A program made the position numbers and the translations under genes. Below are positions 8,615 to 16,812 of a stretch of DNA of 64,000 bases, piece after piece. Source of the stretch: Dactylosporangium fulvum. GTDB lineage: Bacteria > Actinomycetota > Actinomycetes > Mycobacteriales > Micromonosporaceae. Under the pieces are notes generated by a model. It saw only the letters and a list, made by a program, of their open reading frames with translations, did no database searches and had not been told where the DNA came from. The stretch covers positions 1,698,501 to 1,762,500 of the forward strand of contig NZ_CP073720.1 of NCBI RefSeq assembly GCF_025137375.1, in the 5' to 3' direction. Within the stretch, counting starts at the first letter, position 1. Each line of letters starts with the position of its first letter.

Positions 8615-9454
8615 ATGCTCACGGTGGCAGCGCGGCTCCTCGGTGACGCGGAGCGCGGTTCGGTCGAGCGACTGCTCGACCAGGACCCGTACGGCGGGGC
8701 ACAGGTGGCCGAGCGCATCTCGATGGCCGGGCTCGCCTGGTGGCGCCAGGACGCCCGGATCTTCGGCTATGGGTCGCGCCGCCACCTGGAGTCGCTCTGC
8801 TGGCTCGGCGCCAACCTGATCCCGGTCCACGCCACGCCGGCGGCGGTGGCCGCGTTCGCCGAGATGATCGGCAATGAGCCGCGGGGTTGCTCGTCGATCG
8901 TCGGCTCCGCCGACGCCGTCCTCGGACTCTGGGACCGGCTCGCCCCGAGCTGGGGGTCGTCCCGCGACGTGCGGCCCGACCAGCCACTCATGGCGACCTC
9001 CAACCCGGCGTCGGTCCCGGCCGACCCGGCGGTGCGGCTGGTCCGGCCCGACGAGGTCGACGTGCTCTTCCCGGCGGCGGTCGCGATGTACACCGAAGAG
9101 GTCGGGGTCTCGCCGATCGCCGACGGTGGCGAGCGGTTGTATCGGGAACGGGTCGGCGAGCTGGTGCGCGCCCGCCGGGCGTACGCGCGGATCATCGACG
9201 GCCGGGTCGTCTTCAAGGCCGAGCTCGCCGTCGTCACCCGCCACACCGCCCAGATCCAGGGCGTCTGGACCGCACCCGAGTGGCGCGGGCAGGGCATCGC
9301 CCGGGGCGGCATCGCCGCGGTCGTCCGAGACGCGTTGCGTCGGGTCGCGCCATCGGTCAGCCTGTATGTCAACGACTACAACACACCTGCCCGTCGGGTG
9401 TACGAACGGTGCGGGTTCCAGCAGGTGGGCACATTCGCCACAGTCCTCTTCTAA
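8615..9454 (+). CDS. GNAT family N-acetyltransferase with N-terminal DUF4081 domain
   Basis: A 279-residue acetyl-CoA-dependent acetyltransferase of unknown substrate. Residues 1 to about 130 match the DUF4081-type N-terminal domain seen in actinobacterial GNATs. The C-terminal half is the GNAT fold, with the acetyl-CoA loop in VWTAPEWRGQGIARGG and the late motif SLYVNDYNTPARRVYERCGF. The ATG at 8615 has no ribosome binding site, but CAGGCT ends seven bases before it, the leaderless pattern used repeatedly in this window. It follows ispG, an order found in many actinomycetes, yet its own promoter suggests separate expression. A regulatory or small-molecule target cannot be told from the sequence. 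Confidence 0.88.
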   Translation: MLTVAARLLGDAERGSVERLLDQDPYGGAQVAERISMAGLAWWRQDARIFGYGSRRHLESLCWLGANLIPVHATPAAVAAFAEMIGNEPRGCSSIVGSADAVLGLWDRLAPSWGSSRDVRPDQPLMATSNPASVPADPAVRLVRPDEVDVLFPAAVAMYTEEVGVSPIADGGERLYRERVGELVRARRAYARIIDGRVVFKAELAVVTRHTAQIQGVWTAPEWRGQGIARGGIAAVVRDALRRVAPSVSLYVNDYNTPARRVYERCGFQQVGTFATVLF

Positions 9455-9484
9455 GGCCGCGATTTCCCGACAAATCGCCCGGCC
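9455..9484 (+). terminator. Hairpin after the GNAT gene
   Basis: GCGATTT (9459-9465) pairs with AAATCGC (9472-9478) around a six-base loop, and GGCC on each side extends the stem past a two-base bulge. It directly follows the stop codon. No T-run is present. Confidence 0.45.
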
Positions 9485-9537
9485 ATGGCGGATGATCACG
9501 GGGAACCCCGCTTGAGCCGACGGAGGGGATGCTCCCC

Positions 9538-10077
9538 ATGGGCCAGATAGTCCGGCAGATTTCGCCCAACACGACCCGGTACTACTGGTACCCGGGGGAC
9601 AAGAAGGAGTGGCTGCGCGCCCTCCTCGCCGTCGGGATGGGCGCCTGCGTGTTCGGCCTGGCCTACCTCCTCACCCGTAGCATGCTCGCCGCGACCGTCC
9701 TCGGACCGGCCGCGACGACCGGGGTCCTCGGCTTCAACCTGGGCCGGCGTGACCTGCGGGCCCTCGACGCCGCCGCGCAGGCCAAGGGCCGCCGTGAAGC
9801 GGCCGAGGTCTCCGGGCGAGCCGCCTGGCGGGGACTGGTCGGTGGTGGTGTCGCCGCCTTCGCCGGCCTGGTGATCGTGCACCTGCCGGCCCGCGGTGTC
9901 GTCGCCGACTGGCTGCTGCCCGTCGTGCCGGCCGTCGTCGCAGCGCTGGCCCGGCAGGCCGGCCTGCTCAGCGGCAGCCTCGCCCGCGAGTCGACGCCGG
10001 CGTCGGCCTACGCCACCACGGCCTCGCGCAGGCCGCACAACACCGACGCCGTGGGCGAGCCCGGCGCGGCCGTGTAG
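9538..10077 (+). CDS. Conserved-type hypothetical membrane protein
   Basis: A 179-residue protein with about four hydrophobic segments: one pair near residues 29-65 (VGMGACVFGLAYLLT, then a second helix) and another pair near residues 101-140. A charged cytoplasmic linker (GRRDLRALDAAAQAKGRREAAE) separates the pairs. I do not recognise the family. The ATG at 9538 is preferred over one at 9529 because GGAGGGG at 9522-9528 then sits nine bases upstream. The last 23 codons overlap the 3' end of the opposing XRE regulator gene by 70 bp. One of the two C-termini may therefore be poorly conserved. Confidence 0.65.
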   Translation: MGQIVRQISPNTTRYYWYPGDKKEWLRALLAVGMGACVFGLAYLLTRSMLAATVLGPAATTGVLGFNLGRRDLRALDAAAQAKGRREAAEVSGRAAWRGLVGGGVAAFAGLVIVHLPARGVVADWLLPVVPAVVAALARQAGLLSGSLARESTPASAYATTASRRPHNTDAVGEPGAAV

Positions 10078-10835
10078 AACACCACCCGCTGCCCCTGCTC
10101 GTCGGCGTGCAGCACCTGGCACTCGAGCACCAGCTCGCCGAAGTGCGGGTGGTGCAACGTTTTGGTCGTCGTCCGGCGCACGCAGACCCGGTGCTCGTTC
10201 CACCGCCGCACGAACTCCGGGCTGTGCTCGGTGAGCCGGGCGATCAGGTCCTGGATGCCCGGATCCGACGGGTAGCGCGCCGAGGCAGCCCGAAGGTCGG
10301 CCACGCACTCGTCGGCGAACGTCTGTGATTCCGGCGGCGACGCCGCGTCGAGCGGGAACGGCCCGCAGAACGCGTTCCAGATGAGGTTCCGACCGTGGGC
10401 GTCCGGGTCGCCCATGAGCCGGACCGCCATCCGGTTCCAGGCCAGCAGCTCGTACTTCGCGTCGATGACAAACGCCGGGGTGTCGTCGAGCCGCTCCAGC
10501 AGGTGCCGGATGCCCGCCGACACCGTCTGGCTCGGTCCGGCCGGCGGGCCGGGCTGCTCGCCGGCGAGCTGGAACAGGTAGGTCCGCTCGTCGTCGAAGA
10601 GGCGCAGCGCCCGGCCCAGCGCCGCGAGGACCTGGCGCGACGGCCGGGGCCCGCGGCCCTGCTCCAGCCGGGCGTAGTAGTCGACGGAGATGCCGGCCAG
10701 CCGGGCGACCTCCTCGCGGCGCAGGCCGGGCGTCCGGCGCCGCGGCCCGGCGGGCAGCCCGACGTCGGCCGGGCGCACACGCGCCCGGCGGCCCTTCAGG
10801 AACTCCGCCAGCTGCCCCCGGTTCATGCCCTTCAT
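10008..10835 (-). CDS. XRE-family transcriptional regulator with MmyB-like ligand domain
   Basis: A 275-residue regulator. The N-terminal helix-turn-helix contains RTPGLRREEVARLAGISVDY and YARLEQGRGPRPS. The C-terminal PAS-like MmyB domain (from about residue 105) shows AFVIDAKYELLAWN, a region in related proteins thought to bind fatty acid-like ligands. The start is the ATG at 10835; a second in-frame Met follows three codons later. It is divergent from a short-chain reductase gene 94 bp away, a common pairing in actinobacteria in which the regulator controls the reductase. Its 3' end runs 70 bp into the opposing membrane-protein gene. Confidence 0.9.
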   Translation of the reverse strand: MKGMNRGQLAEFLKGRRARVRPADVGLPAGPRRRTPGLRREEVARLAGISVDYYARLEQGRGPRPSRQVLAALGRALRLFDDERTYLFQLAGEQPGPPAGPSQTVSAGIRHLLERLDDTPAFVIDAKYELLAWNRMAVRLMGDPDAHGRNLIWNAFCGPFPLDAASPPESQTFADECVADLRAASARYPSDPGIQDLIARLTEHSPEFVRRWNEHRVCVRRTTTKTLHHPHFGELVLECQVLHADEQGQRVVFYTAAPGSPTASVLCGLREAVVA

Positions 10836-10929
10836 GCTGCGGGATCCCGGCGCCGCGAACCAGGGACCGCCGATCCGATGTTCGGCACGTCTCTCCCGCG
10901 TTCCGCCGCGACGGCCGACGGTTGACGGC

Positions 10930-11631
10930 ATGACCAACCGGATCGCCCTCGTCACGGGGGCCAACAAGGGCATCGGGTTCGAGATCGCCCGGGCACTCAT
11001 CGCGGACCACGGCATGACCGTGCTCATCGGCGCTCGCGACCCCATCCGCGGAAAGGAGGCGGCCGCGGAACTCGGCGGCACCGCCGTCCACCTCGACGTG
11101 ACGGACCCGGCGTCGATCGCCGCGCTGGCCGCCACCGTCGACCGGCTCGACGTGCTCGTCAACAACGCCGGCATCCTGCTCGAGCGCGGGGCGCCGCCGA
11201 GCGCCACGCCCGTGGACATGCTGCGGGAGACGTTCGAGGTCAACGTCTTCGGCGTCGTGGCCGTCACCAACGCGCTGCTGCCGGCGCTGCGCCGCGCGGA
11301 GGCGGCGCGTATCGTCAACCTCAGCAGCGGGCTCGGCTCGCTCGCCTTCACCACCGACCCGTCGCACGTCTACGCCCAGAACCCGCTCCTGGCGTACAAC
11401 TCCTCCAAGACGGCGCTCAACGCGGTCACCGTTTCGTATGCGAACGAGCTCCGCGGTACTCCCATCAAGGTGAACGCCGCCGATCCCGGCTACTGCGCGA
11501 CCGACCTCAACCACCACTCGGGGCCGCGCACGCCGGCGCAGGGTGCGATCGCGGCGGTGCGGCTGGCCACGCTGCCCGCCGACGGCCCGACCGGCGGCTT
11601 CTTCGCCGAGGACGGGCCCGTCGCCTGGTGA
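10930..11631 (+). CDS. Short-chain dehydrogenase/reductase (classical SDR)
   Basis: A 233-residue NAD(P)(H)-dependent oxidoreductase. It has the cofactor motif TGANKGIG, the NNAG motif (VLVNNAGI), the catalytic Ser in NLSSGLGS and the catalytic Tyr-Lys in YNSSKTALN. The C-terminal PADGPTGGFFAEDG resembles carbonyl-reductase-like SDRs. It is divergent from the XRE/MmyB regulator, which probably controls it. Its stop codon lies one base before the end of the LysR gene on the other strand. The substrate is unknown. Confidence 0.92.
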   Translation: MTNRIALVTGANKGIGFEIARALIADHGMTVLIGARDPIRGKEAAAELGGTAVHLDVTDPASIAALAATVDRLDVLVNNAGILLERGAPPSATPVDMLRETFEVNVFGVVAVTNALLPALRRAEAARIVNLSSGLGSLAFTTDPSHVYAQNPLLAYNSSKTALNAVTVSYANELRGTPIKVNAADPGYCATDLNHHSGPRTPAQGAIAAVRLATLPADGPTGGFFAEDGPVAW

Positions 11632-11632
11632 C

Positions 11633-12502
11633 TCACAGGTAGCCGCGGGCGTGCGCGAGCCACGCGGACGCGGCGGGGCTGGTCGGGCCGGCGAGCCGCC
11701 AGGCCAGCCCCAGCCGCCCGCGCAGGGCGGGCCGGGTGATCCGCAGCGGGTGCAGATCGGCGCGCTTGCGGGCGATCGAAGACGGCAGGATCGCGACGCC
11801 CAGCCGCAGCGCCGCGAGGTCGCCGAGCACCGACGGCGTGCCGGCCTCGAACGAGACCTTCGGCGCGAACCCGGCCGCCGCACACGCCTCGTCGAGGATC
11901 GCGCGGATGCCGCTGCCGCGCGGCAGGCAGACGAGCTTGCGGTCGCGCAGCGCGCCGAGCGGGATCTCCGTGCGGTCGGCCAGCTCGTGGCCGAGCCACA
12001 CGGCGGCGTCGATCGCCTCGTCGGCCAGAACGTGGGCGGCGAGCCCTTCGGGCAGCGTCCCGTAGGCGATGATGGCCACGTCGTGACGCCCTTCCCGCAG
12101 CCCCTCGACGAGGCGGTCGGTGGAGTCCTCGGCGAGCGTGACGTCCACGCCCGGGTGTCGCGTGTGGAAGTCGGCGAGGATCCGTGCCAGGTCGACGTTG
12201 TGCGAGGTCACGGTGCCGATCGCGACCCGGCCGCGGGTGAGCCCGGTGAGCTCCCCGACCGCCTGCCGCACCCCGTCGACGGCCTGGAGCGCGGCCCGCG
12301 CATAGGGCAGCACGGCCTCCCCGGCGGCGGTCAGCCGAACGGTCTTCCCGGACCGGTCGAACAACGCCTGGCCGAGCTCCCGCTCCAGCCGCCGCACCTG
12401 CGCGCTCACTCCCGGCTGCGCGACGTGGAGCCGGCTCGCCGCCCTGGTGAACCCGCCCTCTTCGGCGACGGTCACGAAGTACATCAGTTGATGCAGCTCC
12501 AT
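11633..12502 (-). CDS. LysR-family transcriptional regulator
   Basis: A 289-residue LTTR. The winged helix-turn-helix is at residues 1-60 (HQLMYFVTVAEEGGFTRAAS, then VSAQVRRLERELG). The effector-binding domain starts near residue 88 (GRVAIGTVTSHNVDLARILA). The ATG at 12502 gives the standard MELHQLMYF start; a TTG three codons upstream is possible. It is divergent from the small SnoaL-like gene at 12572, which is therefore its likely target together with its own promoter. The effector is unknown. Confidence 0.92.
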   Translation of the reverse strand: MELHQLMYFVTVAEEGGFTRAASRLHVAQPGVSAQVRRLERELGQALFDRSGKTVRLTAAGEAVLPYARAALQAVDGVRQAVGELTGLTRGRVAIGTVTSHNVDLARILADFHTRHPGVDVTLAEDSTDRLVEGLREGRHDVAIIAYGTLPEGLAAHVLADEAIDAAVWLGHELADRTEIPLGALRDRKLVCLPRGSGIRAILDEACAAAGFAPKVSFEAGTPSVLGDLAALRLGVAILPSSIARKRADLHPLRITRPALRGRLGLAWRLAGPTSPAASAWLAHARGYL

Positions 12503-12519
12503 AAGCGACAATTCTAGAT

Positions 12520-12530
12520 CTCATCATGAG
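12520..12530. promoter_or_regulatory. Possible LysR operator half (CTCATCATGAG)
   Basis: An 11-bp sequence with perfect five-base arms (CTCAT, C, ATGAG) lies in the 69-bp gap between the divergent LysR and SnoaL-like genes. LysR regulators usually bind interrupted palindromes in such gaps. The site is short and could be chance. Confidence 0.3.
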
Positions 12531-12571
12531 CTGCTCTTGGAGTTCTGGATGGGCCGCGTCACGGTTGGGGT

Positions 12572-12919
12572 ATGACCACCAAGGCGATGACCCCGGAAGA
12601 CATCTCACGGTTGTTCGTGGAGCGCGCCAACGCCGGCGACGCGGCCGGCCTGGCCGAGCTCTACGAGCCCGACGCGGTGCTGGCCTATCCGCCGGGCTCG
12701 GTGACCGTCGGCCGCGACGCGATCCGGGCCGTGTGCGAGCAGATGCTCCAGCGTGTGCCCCGCTTCGAGGTCGAGGAGTCGCTGCCCACGATCCACCACG
12801 GCGACCTGGCCCTCACCTCGACCCGCCCGTCGGACAACACCGGCGGCCGGGTCCAGATCGTGCGGCGCCAGCCCGACGGCAGCTGGCTGCGGGTGATCGA
12901 CAGGCCGGAAACCCGTTAG
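12572..12919 (+). CDS. SnoaL/NTF2-like small protein
   Basis: A 115-residue protein with the cystatin-like alpha+beta fold of the SnoaL/SgcJ/YybH group. The N-terminal helix pair MTPEDISRLFVERANAGDAA is followed by LAELYEPDAVLAYPPG and a C-terminal GSWLRVIDRPE strand. Members of this family act as isomerases, hydrolases or binding proteins, and no catalytic set can be assigned here. It is divergent from the LysR regulator, which may control it. No strong ribosome binding site is visible before the ATG. Confidence 0.82.
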   Translation: MTTKAMTPEDISRLFVERANAGDAAGLAELYEPDAVLAYPPGSVTVGRDAIRAVCEQMLQRVPRFEVEESLPTIHHGDLALTSTRPSDNTGGRVQIVRRQPDGSWLRVIDRPETR

Positions 12920-13241
12920 GGACTTTGCCGAATCACCGTCGGGCGCACGACCGTCGCTCCCGTCGGACACCGGTCGGGCCTTGGCGGCCCTCCCTGCCAT
13001 CGCCGTCGTCCCAAGAGCCCGCGGCCTGCCGGCCGCGAAAAGCCTTGATCATCCGCCCGGTCGCCAGTAGCCTCCGCCGACGTGCAGAGGAAGCGGCTCA
13101 TCGAAACGGTCGTGCTGGCCGGGCCGGCTTGAGACGACCCCGGCCCTGTGCTTTGTCGTCGAGGCCGAGGGCCACGAGACCCTGAGGTCGACCGTCGAGG
13201 GCCTCGGCCGCGGGCCCCTGCCACGGACCTAGGAACAGCGC
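12920..13241. other. 322-bp gap without a supported gene
   Basis: No ORF here has a recognisable protein pattern on either strand. One imperfect hairpin is visible: GGCCGAGGGCC (13163-13173) with GGGCCTCGGCC (13199-13209), pairing at all but one position, loop 25 bases. It lies between the 3' ends of the SnoaL-like gene and the minus-strand FAD oxidoreductase gene and could help end transcription. Confidence 0.5.
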
Positions 13242-15674
13242 CTAGGCGCGGACGCGGAGCATCTTCGGGTCGTAGAGCGGCTCTGACCGTACGACTCCCG
13301 GAATCCAGCGGTCGAAGACGCTCACCTCCACCGGGGCGCCGACGGGGACCTCCGACGGGAGGTACGCATACGCGATCGAGGCGCCGACCCGGTAGCCGAA
13401 ACCGCCCGACGTCACCCGGCCGCAGGGGGTGCCGTCGACCCGGACCGGTTCGCTGCCCAGGCAGACCGTGCCCGGGTCGTCCAGGACCAGGCAGCGCAGG
13501 ACCCGCGGTGGCTCGCCGGCCGAGCGCAGGGTCTCCAGCGCCTCGCGGCCCAGGAACGGCTTTTCCATGTGGATGAAGGAGCCCAGGCCGGCGGCGAACG
13601 GATCGGTGTCCGTGGTGAGGTCGGAGCCCCAGACCCGGTAGCCCTTCTCCAGCCGCATCGAGTCGATCGCCCGGTACCCCGCCGGACGCATGCCGAACGG
13701 GCGGCCGGCCTCGGTCAGCGTGTCCCACAGGGTCAGCACGTATTCCGTCGGCGCGTACAGCTCCCAGCCCAGCTCGCCGACGAACGTGACCCGCTGCGCC
13801 AACACGGGGACGGCGCCGATCGTCAGGCGCGCGGCGCGCATGAAGCGGAAGTCCTCATTGGACAGCGAGGTGTCGGTGAGCGGCTGGAGGATGTCGCGGG
13901 CCGCCGGGCCCCACAGGCACAGGCAGCCGTGGGCGCCGGTCACGTCGTCGACGAGGACGTCCGCCGACCACTCGGCGGCGTGCTTGCGGATCCAGTCGGC
14001 GTCGCGGACCCCGCTCGCCGTGCTCGTGACGATCCGGAAGTGCTGCTCGCCGAGGCGGGTGACGGTCAGGTCGGCCTCGATGCCGCCGCGGGCGTTGAGC
14101 AGCTGCGTGTACGTCATCGCACCGACCGGCCGGTCGACGTCGTTCGCGCACAGCCGGCCGAGCAGAGCGGCGGCACCGGGGCCGCGGATGTCCAGCTTCG
14201 CGAACGACGACTGGTCGAACAGGCCCGCCGCCTCCGTGGTCGCGGCGACCTCACCGGCGATCGCCGGGGACCAGAAGCGGCCGGCCCAGCCCTTGGGCCG
14301 CTGCGCCTGCGGGGTCAGCCCGGCGTTGGCGCCGAACCAGTTGACCCGCTCCCAGCCGGCCTTCTCGCCCAGGGCCGCGTTGAGCTCGGCGAGCCGGGGC
14401 CAGACCGCCGAGCGGCGCAGCGGGCGGCCGGCGGTCCACTCCTGCCCGGGGTAGACGACGTCGTAGTACCGGGCGTAGCCGTCCAGCGCCTTGGTGCTCG
14501 CCCAGCGGCGGCTCGCCGCGTGCGCGCCGAAGCGCCGGACGTCCATCGTGGACACGTCGTACTCCGGGCTGCCGTCGACGATCCACTCGGCCATCACCTT
14601 GCCGACCCCGCCGGCGGCGGCGAGGCCGTGCACGCAGAACCCGGCCGCGACCCAGAACCCGGCGACCGCGGTCTCGCCGAGCAGGAACTCGCCGTCGGGG
14701 GTGAACGCCTCCGGGCCGTGCACGACCCGGGCGATCTCCAGGTCCCGCAGCGCGGGCACGCGGTGCCGGGCGTTGGCCCACGACTCGGCGAACTTCGCCA
14801 TGTCCGGCTCGAAGAGCGTCCGCCGCTCGTCGAGCGGTGCGCCGGACTGGGGCCACCACAGCGAGGGGTCGCGGACGTACCCGCCGACGAGCAGCCCGGT
14901 CTCGTCGCCGCCGCGGAAGTACACGATGCGGTCGGGGTCCCGGACGGTCGGCACGTCCATCGTGGGCATCCCGAGGGAGGACGAGACCACGTACTGGTGC
15001 TTGATCGGGACGATCGGCAGTTCGACCCCGGAGAGCCGCCCGACCGCACCCGCCGCGGCGCCGGCCGCGTTCACCACGACCTCGGCGGTCACCCGGCCCT
15101 GCGTGGTGTCGACGCCGCGGACCCGGCCCTGCTCGACGACGATCCCGGTGACGCGGGTGCCGGTGACGATGCGGACGCCGAGGGAGACCGCGCCCTCGGC
15201 GAGCGCGGTGGCGAGCCGGGCCGGCTCGAGCCAGCCGTCGCCGGGCAGCCAGCCGGCCAACCGTACGTCGGCGACGTTGAGCAGCGGCAGCCGGTCGACC
15301 GTCTCGGCCGGGCCGAGCAGTTCCATCGACAGCCCGTACGTGGTCGCGGAGCTCGCCTGCCGGCGCAGCTCCTCGACGCGCTCCGGGGTCGTGGCCAGCC
15401 GCAGCCCGCCGACACCGCGCCAGCCCGGGTCGAGGCCGGTCTGCGAGCGCAGTTCGGCGTAGAGGCCGGACGAATACATGATCATGCGGGTCTGGCTGAT
15501 CGTCGAGCGGAGCTGCCCGACGAAGCCGGCCGAGTGCCACGTCGTGCCCTCGGTGAGCTCGTGCTGCTCGACGAGCACCACGTCGGTCCAGCCCAGCCGG
15601 GCAAGGTGGTAGGCGATGCTGCAGCCGGCGACGCCGCCGCCGATGACGACCGCGCGCGCCGTCGTGGGAAGCAT
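13242..15674 (-). CDS. FAD-dependent oxidoreductase, dimethylglycine/sarcosine dehydrogenase-like, with GcvT domain
   Basis: A two-domain amine-oxidising flavoprotein of 810 residues. The N-terminal DAO domain begins with the FAD motif VVIGGGVAGCSIAYHLARLG. GTTWHSAGF follows; His47 corresponds to the histidine that covalently holds FAD in dimethylglycine dehydrogenases. The C-terminal half (from about residue 415) is a GcvT-like folate-binding domain (TYTQLLNARGGIEADLTVTR). The family demethylates or oxidises secondary and tertiary amines and passes the one-carbon unit to tetrahydrofolate. The ATG at 15674 is chosen; a TTG at 15707 is possible, and neither has a clear ribosome binding site. 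It is divergent from an amine-catabolism operon, so it may supply or consume an amine in that pathway. It is not a PuuB-type oxidase in domain make-up. Confidence 0.92.
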   Translation of the reverse strand: MLPTTARAVVIGGGVAGCSIAYHLARLGWTDVVLVEQHELTEGTTWHSAGFVGQLRSTISQTRMIMYSSGLYAELRSQTGLDPGWRGVGGLRLATTPERVEELRRQASSATTYGLSMELLGPAETVDRLPLLNVADVRLAGWLPGDGWLEPARLATALAEGAVSLGVRIVTGTRVTGIVVEQGRVRGVDTTQGRVTAEVVVNAAGAAAGAVGRLSGVELPIVPIKHQYVVSSSLGMPTMDVPTVRDPDRIVYFRGGDETGLLVGGYVRDPSLWWPQSGAPLDERRTLFEPDMAKFAESWANARHRVPALRDLEIARVVHGPEAFTPDGEFLLGETAVAGFWVAAGFCVHGLAAAGGVGKVMAEWIVDGSPEYDVSTMDVRRFGAHAASRRWASTKALDGYARYYDVVYPGQEWTAGRPLRRSAVWPRLAELNAALGEKAGWERVNWFGANAGLTPQAQRPKGWAGRFWSPAIAGEVAATTEAAGLFDQSSFAKLDIRGPGAAALLGRLCANDVDRPVGAMTYTQLLNARGGIEADLTVTRLGEQHFRIVTSTASGVRDADWIRKHAAEWSADVLVDDVTGAHGCLCLWGPAARDILQPLTDTSLSNEDFRFMRAARLTIGAVPVLAQRVTFVGELGWELYAPTEYVLTLWDTLTEAGRPFGMRPAGYRAIDSMRLEKGYRVWGSDLTTDTDPFAAGLGSFIHMEKPFLGREALETLRSAGEPPRVLRCLVLDDPGTVCLGSEPVRVDGTPCGRVTSGGFGYRVGASIAYAYLPSEVPVGAPVEVSVFDRWIPGVVRSEPLYDPKMLRVRA

Positions 15675-15860
15675 CGCATGATTGTGACGCCGGAAACGTC
15701 GCCGCAAAAGGTCTGAAGCAGTGCCACTTCATTCCGGCGAACCGCTCTTGACGGGCGGCAGACAGCGGCGTTAACTGTGCCCACCATGATGCAGATCACA
15801 TCGATCCGGGCGACTTAAAGGCACGGATTCGGCGGTGATCGCAGCGAGGGGGCCGGGGCA

Positions 15861-16802
15861 ATGACTGCGGTGCCGTCGATCGGGGACCTGCTGGAGCGGG
15901 TGCCGTCGTGGGTGGGCCGCGCGGTCGAGTGGCGGCGCCTCGACGGCGGTCTGTCGCACCACATCTTCCGGGTCGAGGCCGACGGCCAGCCGTATGTGCT
16001 GCGGGTCCTGGAGCCAGCCGTGTCCGCGGCAGGCCTGGGCATCCCGCCGGAGCAGGAGATCGCCAACACGCTCCTGGCGGCCGGGAGCGTCGGCGCGCGG
16101 GTCTACGCGGTCCTCGAGGACGTGCCGGCGCTCGTGCTGGAGTTCCTGCCCGGACGGACGCTCAGCGCCGCCGAGGTGCGCCGTCCCGAGGTCGTCCCGG
16201 CCCTGGCCGAGGCGTGCCGGCGCCTGCATGCCGGGCCCGCGTTCGGCAACACGTTCGACATCTTCGCCAAGCGGGCCGAACTGCTCGACGTCTGCGCGCG
16301 GCACGACCTGCCGCTGCCGGACGGATACCTCGACCGTTCGTCCACAGTGGACGAGCTTCGGGCCGCGCTCAGCGTCGCGCCGCTGCCCGCCGTGCCGTGT
16401 CACAACGACCTGCTCGCCGAGAACTTCATCGCCACCAGCGACGGTGTGCGCATCATCGACTACCAGCTGTCCGGCAACAACGATCCCGCGTTCGAGCTCG
16501 GCGACATCGCCGCGGAGGCCGACTACGACCCGGATCTGGTCGAGCGGCTCGCCGACGCGTACTTCGGCGCGGACCGCACGCCCGCACTGCTCGCCCGGGT
16601 GCGGTTGTTCCAGATCGCGTCCAACGTCACCTGGGCGCTTTGGTTCACCGTCCACCATGGACTGTTGCGGGCGGGGGACTTCGACTATCAAGCGGAGGCG
16701 GCCGACAAGTGGGGCCAGGCGCGGCGCGCCCTGGACGATCCCGGCCTCGGTGACCTCCTCGACACGGTGACCGGAAGGAAAACCACCACCCCCAAGCACT
16801 GA
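15861..16802 (+). CDS. APH/choline kinase-like phosphotransferase
   Basis: A 313-residue kinase-fold protein of the aminoglycoside/choline phosphotransferase family. The Brenner-type catalytic loop reads CHNDLLAENF, followed by the metal-binding IIDYQLSGNNDPAFELGD. The N-lobe shows LDGGLSHHIFRVEADGQPYVLRV. Members phosphorylate hydroxyl groups of small amines such as choline, ethanolamine and aminoglycosides. It is the first gene of the permease/GntR/glutamylation run, and the next gene's ribosome binding site overlaps its stop. That context suggests an amino-alcohol or related amine as substrate rather than an antibiotic. A weak promoter (TTGACG 15748-15753, 17 bp, TTAACT) lies upstream. Confidence 0.88.
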   Translation: MTAVPSIGDLLERVPSWVGRAVEWRRLDGGLSHHIFRVEADGQPYVLRVLEPAVSAAGLGIPPEQEIANTLLAAGSVGARVYAVLEDVPALVLEFLPGRTLSAAEVRRPEVVPALAEACRRLHAGPAFGNTFDIFAKRAELLDVCARHDLPLPDGYLDRSSTVDELRAALSVAPLPAVPCHNDLLAENFIATSDGVRIIDYQLSGNNDPAFELGDIAAEADYDPDLVERLADAYFGADRTPALLARVRLFQIASNVTWALWFTVHHGLLRAGDFDYQAEAADKWGQARRALDDPGLGDLLDTVTGRKTTTPKH

Positions 16803-16812
16803 GGAGGTGCCC

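Noticed and set aside
15861..16802. Aminoglycoside resistance kinase
   Set aside because: The fold fits, but its operon partners are amine-catabolism genes and its ribosome-binding-site overlap ties it to the permease.
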